DNA of 64,000 nucleotides, taken from contig NZ_CP139707.1 of assembly GCF_034377145.1 (NCBI RefSeq), forward strand, positions 2,616,501-2,680,500, written 5' to 3'. Source of the DNA: Sulfitobacter sp. OXR-159. Its GTDB lineage: Bacteria > Pseudomonadota > Alphaproteobacteria > Rhodobacterales > Rhodobacteraceae. The position numbers and the translations under genes were made by a program. Positions 42,069-50,538 of the stretch are shown here, in pieces. The number at the start of each line of letters is the position of its first letter. The stretch's first letter is position 1. The notes beneath the pieces are model-generated. The model made no database searches and had not been told where the DNA came from. It saw only the letters and a list, made by a program, of their open reading frames with translations.

Positions 42069-42629
42069 ATGTTCATCCAGACCGAATCCACTCCGAACCC
42101 CGCAACGCTCAAGTTCCTGCCGGGTCAGACCGTGCTGGAAATGGGCACCGCCGATTTCCCGACCCCCGACGCCGGTGCGACATCGCCGCTGGCCCAACGG
42201 CTTTTTTCCGTTGAGGGTGTGACGGGCGTGTTCTTCGGCACCGATTTCGTCACCGTGACAAAGCAAGACGCGGTTGAATGGGACCATGTGAAACCCGCCC
42301 TGCTGGGCGCGATCATGGAGCATTTCCAATCCGGTGAGCCGGTCATGGCCTCTGACCACCAGCCCACATCGGGCCACGCCGCCCATGATGGCGAAGACGG
42401 TGAAATCGTCGGTCAGATCAAAGAGTTGCTCGACAGCCGCGTGCGCCCTGCCGTAGCCCAAGATGGCGGCGACATCACCTTTCACGGGTTTGAGCGTGGC
42501 GTTGTCTATCTACACATGCAAGGCGCCTGCGCGGGCTGCCCCTCGTCCACTTTGACGCTGAAAATGGGCATCGAAAACCTGCTGCGCCACTACATCCCCG
42601 AGGTGACAGAGGTTCGTCCGGTTGCCTGA
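42069..42629 (+). CDS. NifU-family iron-sulfur scaffold/carrier protein (Nfu-like)
   Basis: A 186-residue protein with an N-terminal Nfu_N domain (about 1-88: FIQTESTPNPATLKFLPG) and a C-terminal NifU domain (about 110-182) holding the cluster-binding C-x-x-C motif GACAGCPSS. It carries a [4Fe-4S] cluster to client enzymes, for example radical-SAM proteins and aconitase. A His/Asp-rich linker separates the domains. It overlaps tsaB by 8 bases. The C-terminal-only alternative (NfuA with degenerate A-type domain) is excluded by the N-terminal match. Confidence 0.92.
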   Translation: MFIQTESTPNPATLKFLPGQTVLEMGTADFPTPDAGATSPLAQRLFSVEGVTGVFFGTDFVTVTKQDAVEWDHVKPALLGAIMEHFQSGEPVMASDHQPTSGHAAHDGEDGEIVGQIKELLDSRVRPAVAQDGGDITFHGFERGVVYLHMQGACAGCPSSTLTLKMGIENLLRHYIPEVTEVRPVA

Positions 42630-43245
42630 CCATCGCGCAAGCGGGCCGCTCATTCTGGCCTTCGACACATCGGCCGCGCATTGCGCGGCCGCTTTGCTGT
42701 CGGGCGACCGGGTATTGGCGGCGCGCGTGGAGCCGATGACCAAGGGCCAAGCCGAACGGCTGTTGGTGCTTTGCGAGGAACTGCTGAGTGACGCGGGGGT
42801 GGCCTACGCCGATCTTGACGCGCTTGGCGTTGGCATCGGACCGGGCAATTTCACCGGCATCCGCATCGCCGTTTCCGCCGCGCGTGGGCTGGCACTTGGC
42901 CTTGGCATTCCGGCGGTCGGGGTCGATGCCTTTGACGCATTGCGCGAGGGTCACGATGGCCCCTGCGCCTGCGCCGTGGATGCACGCCGCGATCAGGTCT
43001 TCCTCCAAGGCTATGACAACGCAGGCATTTCCACCCCCGCCCTTTACGACGCATCCGCTCTTCCGGCCTTCACCGGGCCCCTCATCGGCGCGGGCGGAGA
43101 GCCTCCCGCCATGTCGGTGGCCGAAGCCATCGCCCGCATCACGGCCCGCCGTTTCGCCGACAGTCCAGCCCGCCCCGCGCCACTTTACCTGCGCCCCGCC
43201 GATGCCGCCCCGGCGCGCGACGCGGCCCCGGTGCTGCTGCCGTGA
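42622..43245 (+). CDS. tsaB: tRNA threonylcarbamoyladenosine biosynthesis protein TsaB
   Basis: A 207-residue ASKHA-fold protein that partners TsaD and TsaE to place t6A37 in ANN-decoding tRNAs. The opening ILAFDTSAAHCAAALL, the loop VGIGPGNFTGIRIAVSAARGLA and YRPP-like C-terminal ALYDAS are characteristic. It begins at TTG 42622 inside the nifU-like gene (8-base overlap) and overlaps the rimI start by 4 bases (GTGA), the common tsaB-rimI linkage. Confidence 0.92.
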   Translation: MPDHRASGPLILAFDTSAAHCAAALLSGDRVLAARVEPMTKGQAERLLVLCEELLSDAGVAYADLDALGVGIGPGNFTGIRIAVSAARGLALGLGIPAVGVDAFDALREGHDGPCACAVDARRDQVFLQGYDNAGISTPALYDASALPAFTGPLIGAGGEPPAMSVAEAIARITARRFADSPARPAPLYLRPADAAPARDAAPVLLP

Positions 43246-43697
43246 CACCAGCCGCGCTTGCGGCCCTCCACGCTGCCGCCTTTACCCAAGAAAGGCCGTG
43301 GCAGGAGGCAGAGTTCGCCAGCCTGCTGGACAGCCCCTTCGTGCAGCTTTTCACCCGCCCCGGCGGCTTTGCCCTGACCCGGACCATCGCGGGCGAATCT
43401 GAACTGCTCACCCTCGCCGTCGACCCTGCCCGGCAGCGCCAAGGGCTGGGCCGCGCCCTGCTACACGACTGGTTGGCGGCCCTGCCCGCCGACTGTGACA
43501 GCGCCTTTCTTGAGGTTGCCGCCGACAATCTTCCCGCCCGCGCGCTCTATGCGGATGAAGGCTTTGCCCAAATTGCCACCCGCCGTGCTTATTACGCACG
43601 CAAGGGTGCGGCGGCGGTCGATGCCTGCATTCTGCGGCGCATGTTGACCCGTGGTCACTGTGGCGATCCCGCCGCCCAGCCCGCAAAAAGCGGTTGA
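43242..43697 (+). CDS. rimI: Ribosomal-protein-alanine acetyltransferase RimI-like (GNAT)
   Basis: A 151-residue GNAT acetyltransferase. The acetyl-CoA motif is RQRQGLGRALL (about 65-75), preceded by beta strands ELLTLAVDPA and followed by FLEVAADNLPARALYADEGF, the classic RimI motif that acetylates the N-terminus of ribosomal protein S18. It starts at GTG 43242, overlapping the tsaB stop. Substrate is inferred from the tsaB linkage; other protein or small-molecule targets cannot be excluded. Confidence 0.85.
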   Translation: MTPAALAALHAAAFTQERPWQEAEFASLLDSPFVQLFTRPGGFALTRTIAGESELLTLAVDPARQRQGLGRALLHDWLAALPADCDSAFLEVAADNLPARALYADEGFAQIATRRAYYARKGAAAVDACILRRMLTRGHCGDPAAQPAKSG

Positions 43698-43804
43698 CCC
43701 TACCCCCTGCCTGCGCCCTAAATTACACCTGATCATATGATCCACAAACGCCGTGGCGGCAGCACCTGCCCGACCGCCCGGCACCACAAACCGGGAGACG
43801 ATAA

Positions 43805-44806
43805 ATGACCCTCATGACGAAATTCCTCGGCGCAGCCGCAGGCTTGGCCCTGACATCGGGCGCCGCGCTGGCCGAACCCGCGCTGATCTTTGACCTCGGC
43901 GGCAAGTTCGACAAAAGCTTCAACGAAGCGGCCTTCAACGGCGCGACCCGCTGGGCCGAAGAAACCGGTGGCAAATTCGCCGAGATCGAAATGCAGTCCG
44001 AAGCGCAGCGTGAGCAGGCTCTGCGCCGCTTCGCCGAATCCGGTGCCAACCCGATCATCACCATGGGTTTTGCCATGGCCGATCCGCTCTCGACCGTCGC
44101 GCCTGACTACCCAGACACGAAATTCGCCGTGGTCGACGTGAACTGGCTCGACCTGCCCAACGTCCGTCAGGTCAGCTTTGCTGAGCATGAGGGGTCCTAC
44201 CTCGTTGGCGTGATGGCCGCGATGGCCTCCAAATCGAATACCGTCGGCTTTGTCGGTGGCATGGACGTGCCGCTGATCCGCCACTTTGGCTGCGGCTATG
44301 CCCAAGGCGTTATGGCGACCAACCCCGATGCCAAAGTGATCGCCAACATGACGGGCACAACCCCCGCCGCTTGGAATGACCCGGTAAAGGGGTCTGAGAT
44401 CACCAAAGCCCAGATCAACCAAGGCGCTGACGTGGTATACGCCGCAGCAGGCGGCACCGGCGTGGGCGTGCTGCAAACCGCCGCCGACGAAGGCATCCTG
44501 TCGATCGGCGTGGACAGCAACCAAAACCACCTGCACCCGGGCAAAGTTCTGACCTCGATGCTGAAACGTGTCGATGTCGCGGTCTATGACGCGATGATGG
44601 CGGGCGAAGACCTCGAAGTTGGCGAAGTCGTGACCCTCGGCCTTGCCGAAGAAGGTGTCGGCGTCGCCATGGACGAGCATAACGCCGATCTCGTGACCGA
44701 AGAAATGAAGGCTGCCGTAGACGAAGCGCGCCAGAAGATCATCGACGGTGAGATCAAAGTGGTTTCCTACTACGAGAATGACAGCTGCCCGGCGCTGGAC
44801 TTCTGA
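43805..44806 (+). CDS. BMP-family ABC transporter substrate-binding protein (nucleoside-type)
   Basis: A 333-residue periplasmic binding protein of the basic membrane protein (PnrA/BmpA) family with a cleavable signal peptide (about 1-23, ending ALA before EP). The mature fold starts LIFDLGGKFDKSFNEAA, the family's purine-nucleoside-binding FN/KSFN motif. Together with the two-domain ATPase and two permeases downstream it forms a complete importer, most likely for purine nucleosides, although some relatives carry riboflavin or autoinducer-like ligands. It is separated from the ATPase gene by a strong hairpin. Confidence 0.93.
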   Translation: MTLMTKFLGAAAGLALTSGAALAEPALIFDLGGKFDKSFNEAAFNGATRWAEETGGKFAEIEMQSEAQREQALRRFAESGANPIITMGFAMADPLSTVAPDYPDTKFAVVDVNWLDLPNVRQVSFAEHEGSYLVGVMAAMASKSNTVGFVGGMDVPLIRHFGCGYAQGVMATNPDAKVIANMTGTTPAAWNDPVKGSEITKAQINQGADVVYAAAGGTGVGVLQTAADEGILSIGVDSNQNHLHPGKVLTSMLKRVDVAVYDAMMAGEDLEVGEVVTLGLAEEGVGVAMDEHNADLVTEEMKAAVDEARQKIIDGEIKVVSYYENDSCPALDF

Positions 44807-44830
44807 ACTTAGATTAACCAAAATGACCAC

Positions 44831-44862
44831 AAGGGCCGCGCCGTTCCACCGGCGCGGCCCTT
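44831..44862 (+). terminator. Intra-operon hairpin after the BMP binding-protein gene
   Basis: A perfect 13-bp stem AAGGGCCGCGCCG / CGGCGCGGCCCTT with a 6-base loop, followed by only a short T-run, lies between the binding-protein gene and the ATPase. Such attenuators typically let the periplasmic protein be made in excess over the membrane components. Confidence 0.72.
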
Positions 44863-44941
44863 TCCGAACATGACAGCGTGACACGGACAAAGATGGCTCA
44901 TTCCCAGATCAAGGGCCGCCACGCCCGCAGGACCTTTTGAT

Positions 44942-46579
44942 ATGACCGATACCGCCCCCGCTACCGGCATTGCCCCCGCTACCGGCACCGCGCCAGCGAT
45001 CGAACTCAAAGGCATCTCCAAAGCCTTCGGCCCTGTGCAGGCTAACAAAGACATCTCGATCCGCGTGATGCCCGGTACGATCCACGGAATTATCGGCGAA
45101 AACGGCGCGGGCAAGTCAACGCTGATGTCGATCCTCTATGGCTTCTACAAAGCCGACGCGGGTGAGATCTTCATCAGTGGCAAAAAGACCGAGATTCCCG
45201 ACAGCCAGGCCGCCATTGCGGCGGGCATCGGCATGGTGTTCCAGCATTTCAAGCTGGTCGAGAATTTTACCGTTCTGGAAAACATCATTCTGGGCGCCGA
45301 AGATGGCCGACTGCTGAAGCCCTCGCTCTCCAAAGCCCGCAAAACGCTGATCAGCCTGTCTGAGGACTACGGCCTCAACGTCGATCCCGACGCGCTGGTG
45401 CAGGACATCGGCGTCGGCATGCAGCAGCGCGTGGAAATCCTCAAGGCGCTCTACCGGCAGGCCGATATTCTGATCTTGGACGAGCCGACCGGCGTGCTGA
45501 CCCCTGCCGAGGCCGACCAGCTGTTCCGCATCCTCGGGCGCCTGCGCTCTGAGGGTAAAACCATCATCCTCATCACGCACAAACTGCGCGAGATCATGGA
45601 GATCACCGACACCGTGTCGGTCATGCGCCGGGGCAAGATGACCGCGACCGTGAAAACCGCCGAGACCTCGCCGCCGGAACTGGCCGAGCTGATGGTCGGG
45701 CGTAAGGTATTGCTCCGCGTGAATAAAAAGCCTGCCACACCGGGCGATGTGATCATTGATGTCAAAGGTCTGCGCGTGGTTGACGACAAGGGCGTCGAGC
45801 GTCTGCGCGGCATCGACCTGCAGATCCGCGCGGGCGAAGTGCTGGGCCTTGCGGGTGTTGCGGGCAACGGCCAATCCGAACTTCTCGAAGTGCTGGGCGG
45901 CTATGCCGATGGCACCGGCAGCGTCACGCTAAACGGCACGCCGCTGGACCTTTCGGGCAAGAAATCCGACGGCCAATCGCGCCGCGCCCGCGGCGTGGCC
46001 CATGTGCCCGAAGACCGCCAGCGCGAAGGTCTGATCATGGATTTTCAGGCGTGGGAAAACAACGTCTTCGGCTACCACCACGACGACCGCTTCAACAGCG
46101 GGCTCCTGATGGACCACGCCGCGATCCGCGCCGATGCCGAAGACAAGATGGAACGCTTCGACGTGCGCCCGCCCGACCCGACGCTGGCAGCCAAAAACTT
46201 TTCCGGCGGGAACCAGCAAAAGATCGTTCTGGCCCGCGAGATCGAGCGCAATCCCGACTTGCTGCTGATCGGCCAGCCCACACGCGGCGTCGACATTGGC
46301 GCGATTGAGTTCATCCACGAGCAGATCATCGCCCTGCGCGATCAGGGCAAGGCGATCCTGCTGGTCTCGGTCGAACTCGAAGAAATCCTTGCCCTGTCGG
46401 ACCGCATCGCGGTGATGTTCGATGGGCAGATCATGGGCGAACGCGCCGCCGACCAGACCGATGAGAAAGAACTGGGGCTGCTCATGGCTGGCATCACCGA
46501 CACCGAAAACGAACACAGCGTGGCCGAGGTCGAAGCCAATCTCGCCCGCGCCGGCGGCGACGCCAGCAAGGAGGTCTGA
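44942..46579 (+). CDS. ABC transporter ATP-binding protein, two ATPase domains (nucleoside-type)
   Basis: A 545-residue protein with two fused ABC ATPase domains of the sugar/nucleoside (RbsA/YufO) type. The first has Walker A GENGAGKSTLM, ABC-like signature VGMQQRVEILKAL and Walker B ILILDEPTGVL. The second has a relaxed P-loop GLAGVAGNGQSELL, signature FSGGNQQKIVLARE and Walker B-like LLLIGQPTRGVD. It drives the BMP-type importer. The N-terminus has a short TGIAPATG repeat. It ends one base before the permease start. Confidence 0.95.
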   Translation: MTDTAPATGIAPATGTAPAIELKGISKAFGPVQANKDISIRVMPGTIHGIIGENGAGKSTLMSILYGFYKADAGEIFISGKKTEIPDSQAAIAAGIGMVFQHFKLVENFTVLENIILGAEDGRLLKPSLSKARKTLISLSEDYGLNVDPDALVQDIGVGMQQRVEILKALYRQADILILDEPTGVLTPAEADQLFRILGRLRSEGKTIILITHKLREIMEITDTVSVMRRGKMTATVKTAETSPPELAELMVGRKVLLRVNKKPATPGDVIIDVKGLRVVDDKGVERLRGIDLQIRAGEVLGLAGVAGNGQSELLEVLGGYADGTGSVTLNGTPLDLSGKKSDGQSRRARGVAHVPEDRQREGLIMDFQAWENNVFGYHHDDRFNSGLLMDHAAIRADAEDKMERFDVRPPDPTLAAKNFSGGNQQKIVLAREIERNPDLLLIGQPTRGVDIGAIEFIHEQIIALRDQGKAILLVSVELEEILALSDRIAVMFDGQIMGERAADQTDEKELGLLMAGITDTENEHSVAEVEANLARAGGDASKEV

Positions 46580-46580
46580 G

Positions 46581-47741
46581 ATGGACGTGATGCCAAAATG
46601 GGCCGAGGTGATCCTCGTGCCGCTGATCTCTTTGTTGCTGGCCGCCCTGCTCTCGGCGCTGGTGATCCTTGCCATCGGTGAAGACCCGATTGCCGCCGTG
46701 ACACTGATGGTCAAAGGCGCGCTCGGCTCGACCTATGGCTGGGGCTACACGCTGTACTACGCCACCAACTTCATCTTCACCGGGCTTGCCGTTGCCGTGG
46801 CCTTTCACGCGCGGCTGTTCAACATCGGGGGCGAAGGTCAGGCGATGCTGGGCGGTTTGGGCGTCGCCATTGCCGCGCTCTATATCCCTTGGCCGCATTG
46901 GACGCTGGCGCTGATCGGCTGCGGTGTGATGGCCGGGCTTTTGGGCGCGATCTGGGCCGCGATCCCCGGCTGGTTGCAAGCCAAACGCGGCAGCCACGTC
47001 GTGATCACGACGATCATGTTCAACTTTATCGCCGCCGCCTTGCTGAACTATGTGTTGGTCAACGTCATGCGCCCGCCCGGCAGCATGGACCCGGCCAGCG
47101 CGCGCTTTCCCGAGGCCGTGCATCTGCCCACGCTGCATGAATTGTTGGCCCCGCTTGGCATTGCCTTTTCCAAGTCCGCCCCCGCCAACGTCTCACTGCT
47201 CGTCGCCACGGCGGCCTGTATCGTGGTCTGGCTGCTGATCTGGCGCACCCGTTTGGGGTATGAAATCCGCGCCTATGGCCATTCGCAACCTGCCGCCAAA
47301 TACGCGGGCATCTCGCCCGTGCGCATCACCATGGTCACGATGATCATCTCGGGCGCGCTGGCGGGGCTGATGGCGATCAACAACGTCATGGGCGAAAGCG
47401 AACGTCTGGTGCTGAACGCGACCGAAGGCGCAGGCTTTATCGGCATCGCCGTGGCGCTGATGGGCCGCAGCCACCCGGTTGGCGTCTTCTTTGCAGCGCT
47501 GCTCTTTGGTTTCCTCTACCAAGGCGGCGCGGAACTGGCCCTCTGGACCTCGATCCCGCGCGAATTGATCGTCGTGATCCAAGCGCTGGTGATCCTCTTT
47601 ACCGGCGCGCTCGACAATATGGTGCGGATGCCGCTGGAGCGTCTTTTCCTGATGTTCCGCCGCCCCGGCCTCCCCGCCAATTCCGCTGACAGCGAGCCCA
47701 AACCCGGCCCCCGTAGCGCCCAGTCGGAGAGCGCGGAATGA
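46581..47741 (+). CDS. ABC transporter permease, YufP-like
   Basis: A 386-residue inner-membrane permease with about ten hydrophobic helices and the BPD_transp_2 signature (GHNPRAARYAGI-type here YGHSQPAAKYAGI). It starts one base after the ATPase stop and pairs with the smaller permease downstream to form the heterodimeric channel of the nucleoside-type importer. The C-terminal tail after the last helix is polar. Substrate specificity comes from the binding protein. Confidence 0.93.
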   Translation: MDVMPKWAEVILVPLISLLLAALLSALVILAIGEDPIAAVTLMVKGALGSTYGWGYTLYYATNFIFTGLAVAVAFHARLFNIGGEGQAMLGGLGVAIAALYIPWPHWTLALIGCGVMAGLLGAIWAAIPGWLQAKRGSHVVITTIMFNFIAAALLNYVLVNVMRPPGSMDPASARFPEAVHLPTLHELLAPLGIAFSKSAPANVSLLVATAACIVVWLLIWRTRLGYEIRAYGHSQPAAKYAGISPVRITMVTMIISGALAGLMAINNVMGESERLVLNATEGAGFIGIAVALMGRSHPVGVFFAALLFGFLYQGGAELALWTSIPRELIVVIQALVILFTGALDNMVRMPLERLFLMFRRPGLPANSADSEPKPGPRSAQSESAE

Positions 47742-47776
47742 GCCCTTATACCCCCCTGAGAAAGCGGGTCTGACCT

Positions 47777-48745
47777 ATGGACTATATCACGCTCATCCAA
47801 TTGCTCGACAGCACCGTTCGGCTGGCCACGCCGCTGCTTCTGGCCTGTCTTGCCGGTCTTTTCTCCGAACGCGCGGGCGTCTTTGATATCGGGCTTGAGG
47901 GCAAGATGCTGGCGGCGGCGTTCTTTTCCGCCGCGGTGGCATCGCTCACCGGGTCGGTCTGGCTTGGCCTTGCGGCGGGCATCGCCTCTTCGCTGGCACT
48001 CAGCGCTGTCCACGGGCTGGCCTCGATCACCTTCCGCGGCAACCAGCTGATCTCCGGCGTGGCGATCAACTTTCTCGCCGCGGGCATGACGGTGCTGATT
48101 GCCCAAGACTGGTTCGCCCAAGGCGGCCGCACACCCTCGCTCTTTGGCGGCGCACGGTTCGAGCCGATCACCCTGCCCTTCGCTGATGCCATGGCCGATG
48201 TGCCAATCATCGGCCCCTTCTACGAAGAGCTGATCTCGGGCCATTCGATTCTTGTCTATGCCGCCTTCCTCGCCGTGCCGCTGACATGGTGGATTCTGTT
48301 CCGCACCCGTTTCGGCCTGCGCCTGCGGGCGGTTGGCGAAAATCCTGCCGCCGTGGACACCGCTGGCGTCTCGGTCGTCGGTCTGCGCTATGCCGCCGTG
48401 GCCATCGCCGGGCTGCTCTGTGGCGTGGCTGGGGCCTACCTCAGCACCGCGCTGCAGGCGGGCTTCGTCAAAGACATGTCGGCAGGCCGTGGCTTTATCG
48501 CGCTGGCCGCGCTGATCTTTGCCAAGTGGCGCCCATGGTACGCGCTCTGGGCCACGCTGCTCTTTGGCCTTTTCGGGGCGCTAGAGACGCGGCCTGATGT
48601 GATCCAGTCGGTCATCGGCATCAAGGTGCAGGGCCAACTTCTGGGCGCGCTGCCCTATCTGATGACTGTGGTGATCCTCGCGGGCTTCGTCGGCAAGGCG
48701 ATCCCGCCCCGCGCGGGCGGCGAACCCTATGTGAAAGAACGCTGA
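47777..48745 (+). CDS. ABC transporter permease, YufQ-like
   Basis: A 322-residue permease with about nine helices, the smaller partner of the upstream permease. Conserved segments are RLATPLLLACLAGLFSERAG, GLEGKMLAAAFFSA and AVGENPAAVDTAG, matching YufQ/RfuD. It lies 35 bases after the first permease and closes the importer operon, followed by a hairpin. Both permeases are intact. Confidence 0.93.
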   Translation: MDYITLIQLLDSTVRLATPLLLACLAGLFSERAGVFDIGLEGKMLAAAFFSAAVASLTGSVWLGLAAGIASSLALSAVHGLASITFRGNQLISGVAINFLAAGMTVLIAQDWFAQGGRTPSLFGGARFEPITLPFADAMADVPIIGPFYEELISGHSILVYAAFLAVPLTWWILFRTRFGLRLRAVGENPAAVDTAGVSVVGLRYAAVAIAGLLCGVAGAYLSTALQAGFVKDMSAGRGFIALAALIFAKWRPWYALWATLLFGLFGALETRPDVIQSVIGIKVQGQLLGALPYLMTVVILAGFVGKAIPPRAGGEPYVKER

Positions 48746-48753
48746 CATCCCCC

Positions 48754-48779
48754 TCCGGCCCTTGCACCCGAGGGCCGGA
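48754..48779 (+). terminator. Hairpin ending the nucleoside-type ABC operon
   Basis: TCCGGCCCT / AGGGCCGGA, 9-bp stem with an 8-base loop, just after the last permease gene. No T-run, so termination strength is uncertain. Confidence 0.5.
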
Positions 48780-48859
48780 TCGGCGCAACCTATCTCAGTG
48801 GTCGCCTTGTCGCGGCAAGCTATGTTGAAAAGCGCGGCCGTTAGAGGCTAGGAAACGTC

Positions 48860-49774
48860 ATGCAAATCTACCTGCCCATCGCCGAGGTATCGGTTAACGC
48901 CTTCCTCCTTCTGGGACTGGGCGGAATCGTGGGCATCTTATCGGGCATGTTTGGCGTCGGCGGCGGGTTTTTGATCACGCCGCTGTTGTTCTTTGTTGGC
49001 ATCCCCCCCGCCGTGGCTGTGGCCACCTCGACCAACCAGATCGTCGCGTCGTCTTTTTCGGCCCTGCTGGCGCACCTCAAACGGCGCACGGTGGATTTCC
49101 GAATGGGCTGGGTCCTGCTGGCCGGGGGTCTTGTCGGCTCGGGCATCGGCATGTTCATCTTTAACTACCTGAAATCGCTGGGTCAGGTCGATCTGCTGGT
49201 GACCCTTTGCTATGTGATCTTTCTGGGCATCATCGGCGGGCTGATGTTCTTTGAATCGCTCCGCGCGATCCGCCGCACCCGCAAGGGCGGGCGCGTGCAG
49301 CGCAAGAAACACTACTGGGTCCACGGCCTGCCAATCAAAATGCGGTTTCGGGTATCGGGGCTTTATATCTCGGTGATCCCCCCGGTGCTTGTCGGCGCGG
49401 CGGTTGGGATGCTCTCGGCCATCATGGGCGTCGGCGGCGGGTTCATCATGGTGCCCGCGATGATCTACCTGCTTGGCATGCCCACCAAAGTGGTGATCGG
49501 CACCTCGCTGTTGCAGATCATTTTCGTGACCGGTTTCACCACCATGCTGCACGCCACCACCAACCAGACGGTCGACATCGTGCTGGCGGTGCTCTTGCTG
49601 GTCGGCGGGGTGCTGGGTGCACAGGTTGGCACGCGGATCGGCGTGCGTATGCAGGCCGAACAGCTGCGTATTTTGCTGGCGGTGCTGGTTCTCGCGGTCT
49701 GCGGCAAGCTGGCGCTTGATCTGCTGCTGGAGCCGTCCGAGCTTTATTCCCTCAGCCCGGTGGCGGCAGAATGA
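48860..49774 (+). CDS. TauE/SafE-family sulfite/organosulfonate exporter
   Basis: A 304-residue membrane protein with about eight helices and the paired TauE repeat: GMFGVGGGFLITPLLFF near residue 32 and MGVGGGFIMVPAMIYL near residue 190. It probably exports sulfite or a related anion during organosulfur breakdown. It overlaps the following TIGR02186 gene by 4 bases (ATGA), a pair commonly found together in alphaproteobacteria. Confidence 0.92.
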   Translation: MQIYLPIAEVSVNAFLLLGLGGIVGILSGMFGVGGGFLITPLLFFVGIPPAVAVATSTNQIVASSFSALLAHLKRRTVDFRMGWVLLAGGLVGSGIGMFIFNYLKSLGQVDLLVTLCYVIFLGIIGGLMFFESLRAIRRTRKGGRVQRKKHYWVHGLPIKMRFRVSGLYISVIPPVLVGAAVGMLSAIMGVGGGFIMVPAMIYLLGMPTKVVIGTSLLQIIFVTGFTTMLHATTNQTVDIVLAVLLLVGGVLGAQVGTRIGVRMQAEQLRILLAVLVLAVCGKLALDLLLEPSELYSLSPVAAE

Positions 49775-50538
49775 TCCGCGCAATTCTCGCATTCGCTGGC
49801 CTGATGTTCACCGCGCTCACCGCCGCGGCGGAAGAGGAGATCGTGCTGGGCCTCAGCCAAGCCGAAGTCTCCATCACCACCAATTTCGACGGGTCCGAAA
49901 TCCTCGTTTACGGCGCTGTCAAACGTGAAACGCCAATCCCTGAGGGCGCGCCGCTTGAGGTGGTCGTGACCGTCTCTGGCCCCTCGACCCCGATCATGGT
50001 GCGGCGCAAGGAACGGCGCTTTGGCATCTGGGTCAACACCGACGCGGTTGAGGTCGACCGCGCGCCGAGTTTCTATGCCGTGGTCACCTCTGGCCCGCTG
50101 TCCGAAGTGCTCAAACGCATCGAAGACCTGCGCCACCGCATTTCCATCCCCCGCGCCATCCGCTCTGTCGGCGCGCCGATGGAGATCGCGGACCCGACCC
50201 AGTTCACCGATGCGCTGATCCGCGTGCGCAAGGATGCCAACCTTTACCAAGTCATCGAAGACGGCGTGAAGGTCGATGAACAGACCCTCTTCCGCGCCGC
50301 CGTTGCGCTGCCTGCCTCGCTCACCGAAGGCGCCTATGACACCCGGATTTTCCTGACCCGTGGCGGCGATGTGGTGGCGCAATATGAAACGGTGATTGAC
50401 GTGCGCAAGGTCGGGATGGAGCGGTGGCTGTTCAACCTCGCCCATGAGCAGGCGTTTATCTACGGGCTGCTGTCGCTCTTTATCGCCATTACCGCGGGCT
50501 GGGGCGCCTCTGCCGTCTTTGGGCTGCTGCGCCGCTAA
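49771..50538 (+). CDS. TIGR02186-family membrane protein, TauE partner
   Basis: A 255-residue protein with a signal peptide (about 1-20, ending AAA before EEEIVLGLS), a periplasmic beta-rich domain (about 21-220) and one C-terminal membrane helix (about 228-250). It matches the alphaproteobacterial TIGR02186 family of unknown function that is encoded with TauE exporters. The ATGA overlap with tauE shows coupling, so it is likely an accessory subunit of the exporter. Confidence 0.87.
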   Translation: MIRAILAFAGLMFTALTAAAEEEIVLGLSQAEVSITTNFDGSEILVYGAVKRETPIPEGAPLEVVVTVSGPSTPIMVRRKERRFGIWVNTDAVEVDRAPSFYAVVTSGPLSEVLKRIEDLRHRISIPRAIRSVGAPMEIADPTQFTDALIRVRKDANLYQVIEDGVKVDEQTLFRAAVALPASLTEGAYDTRIFLTRGGDVVAQYETVIDVRKVGMERWLFNLAHEQAFIYGLLSLFIAITAGWGASAVFGLLRR

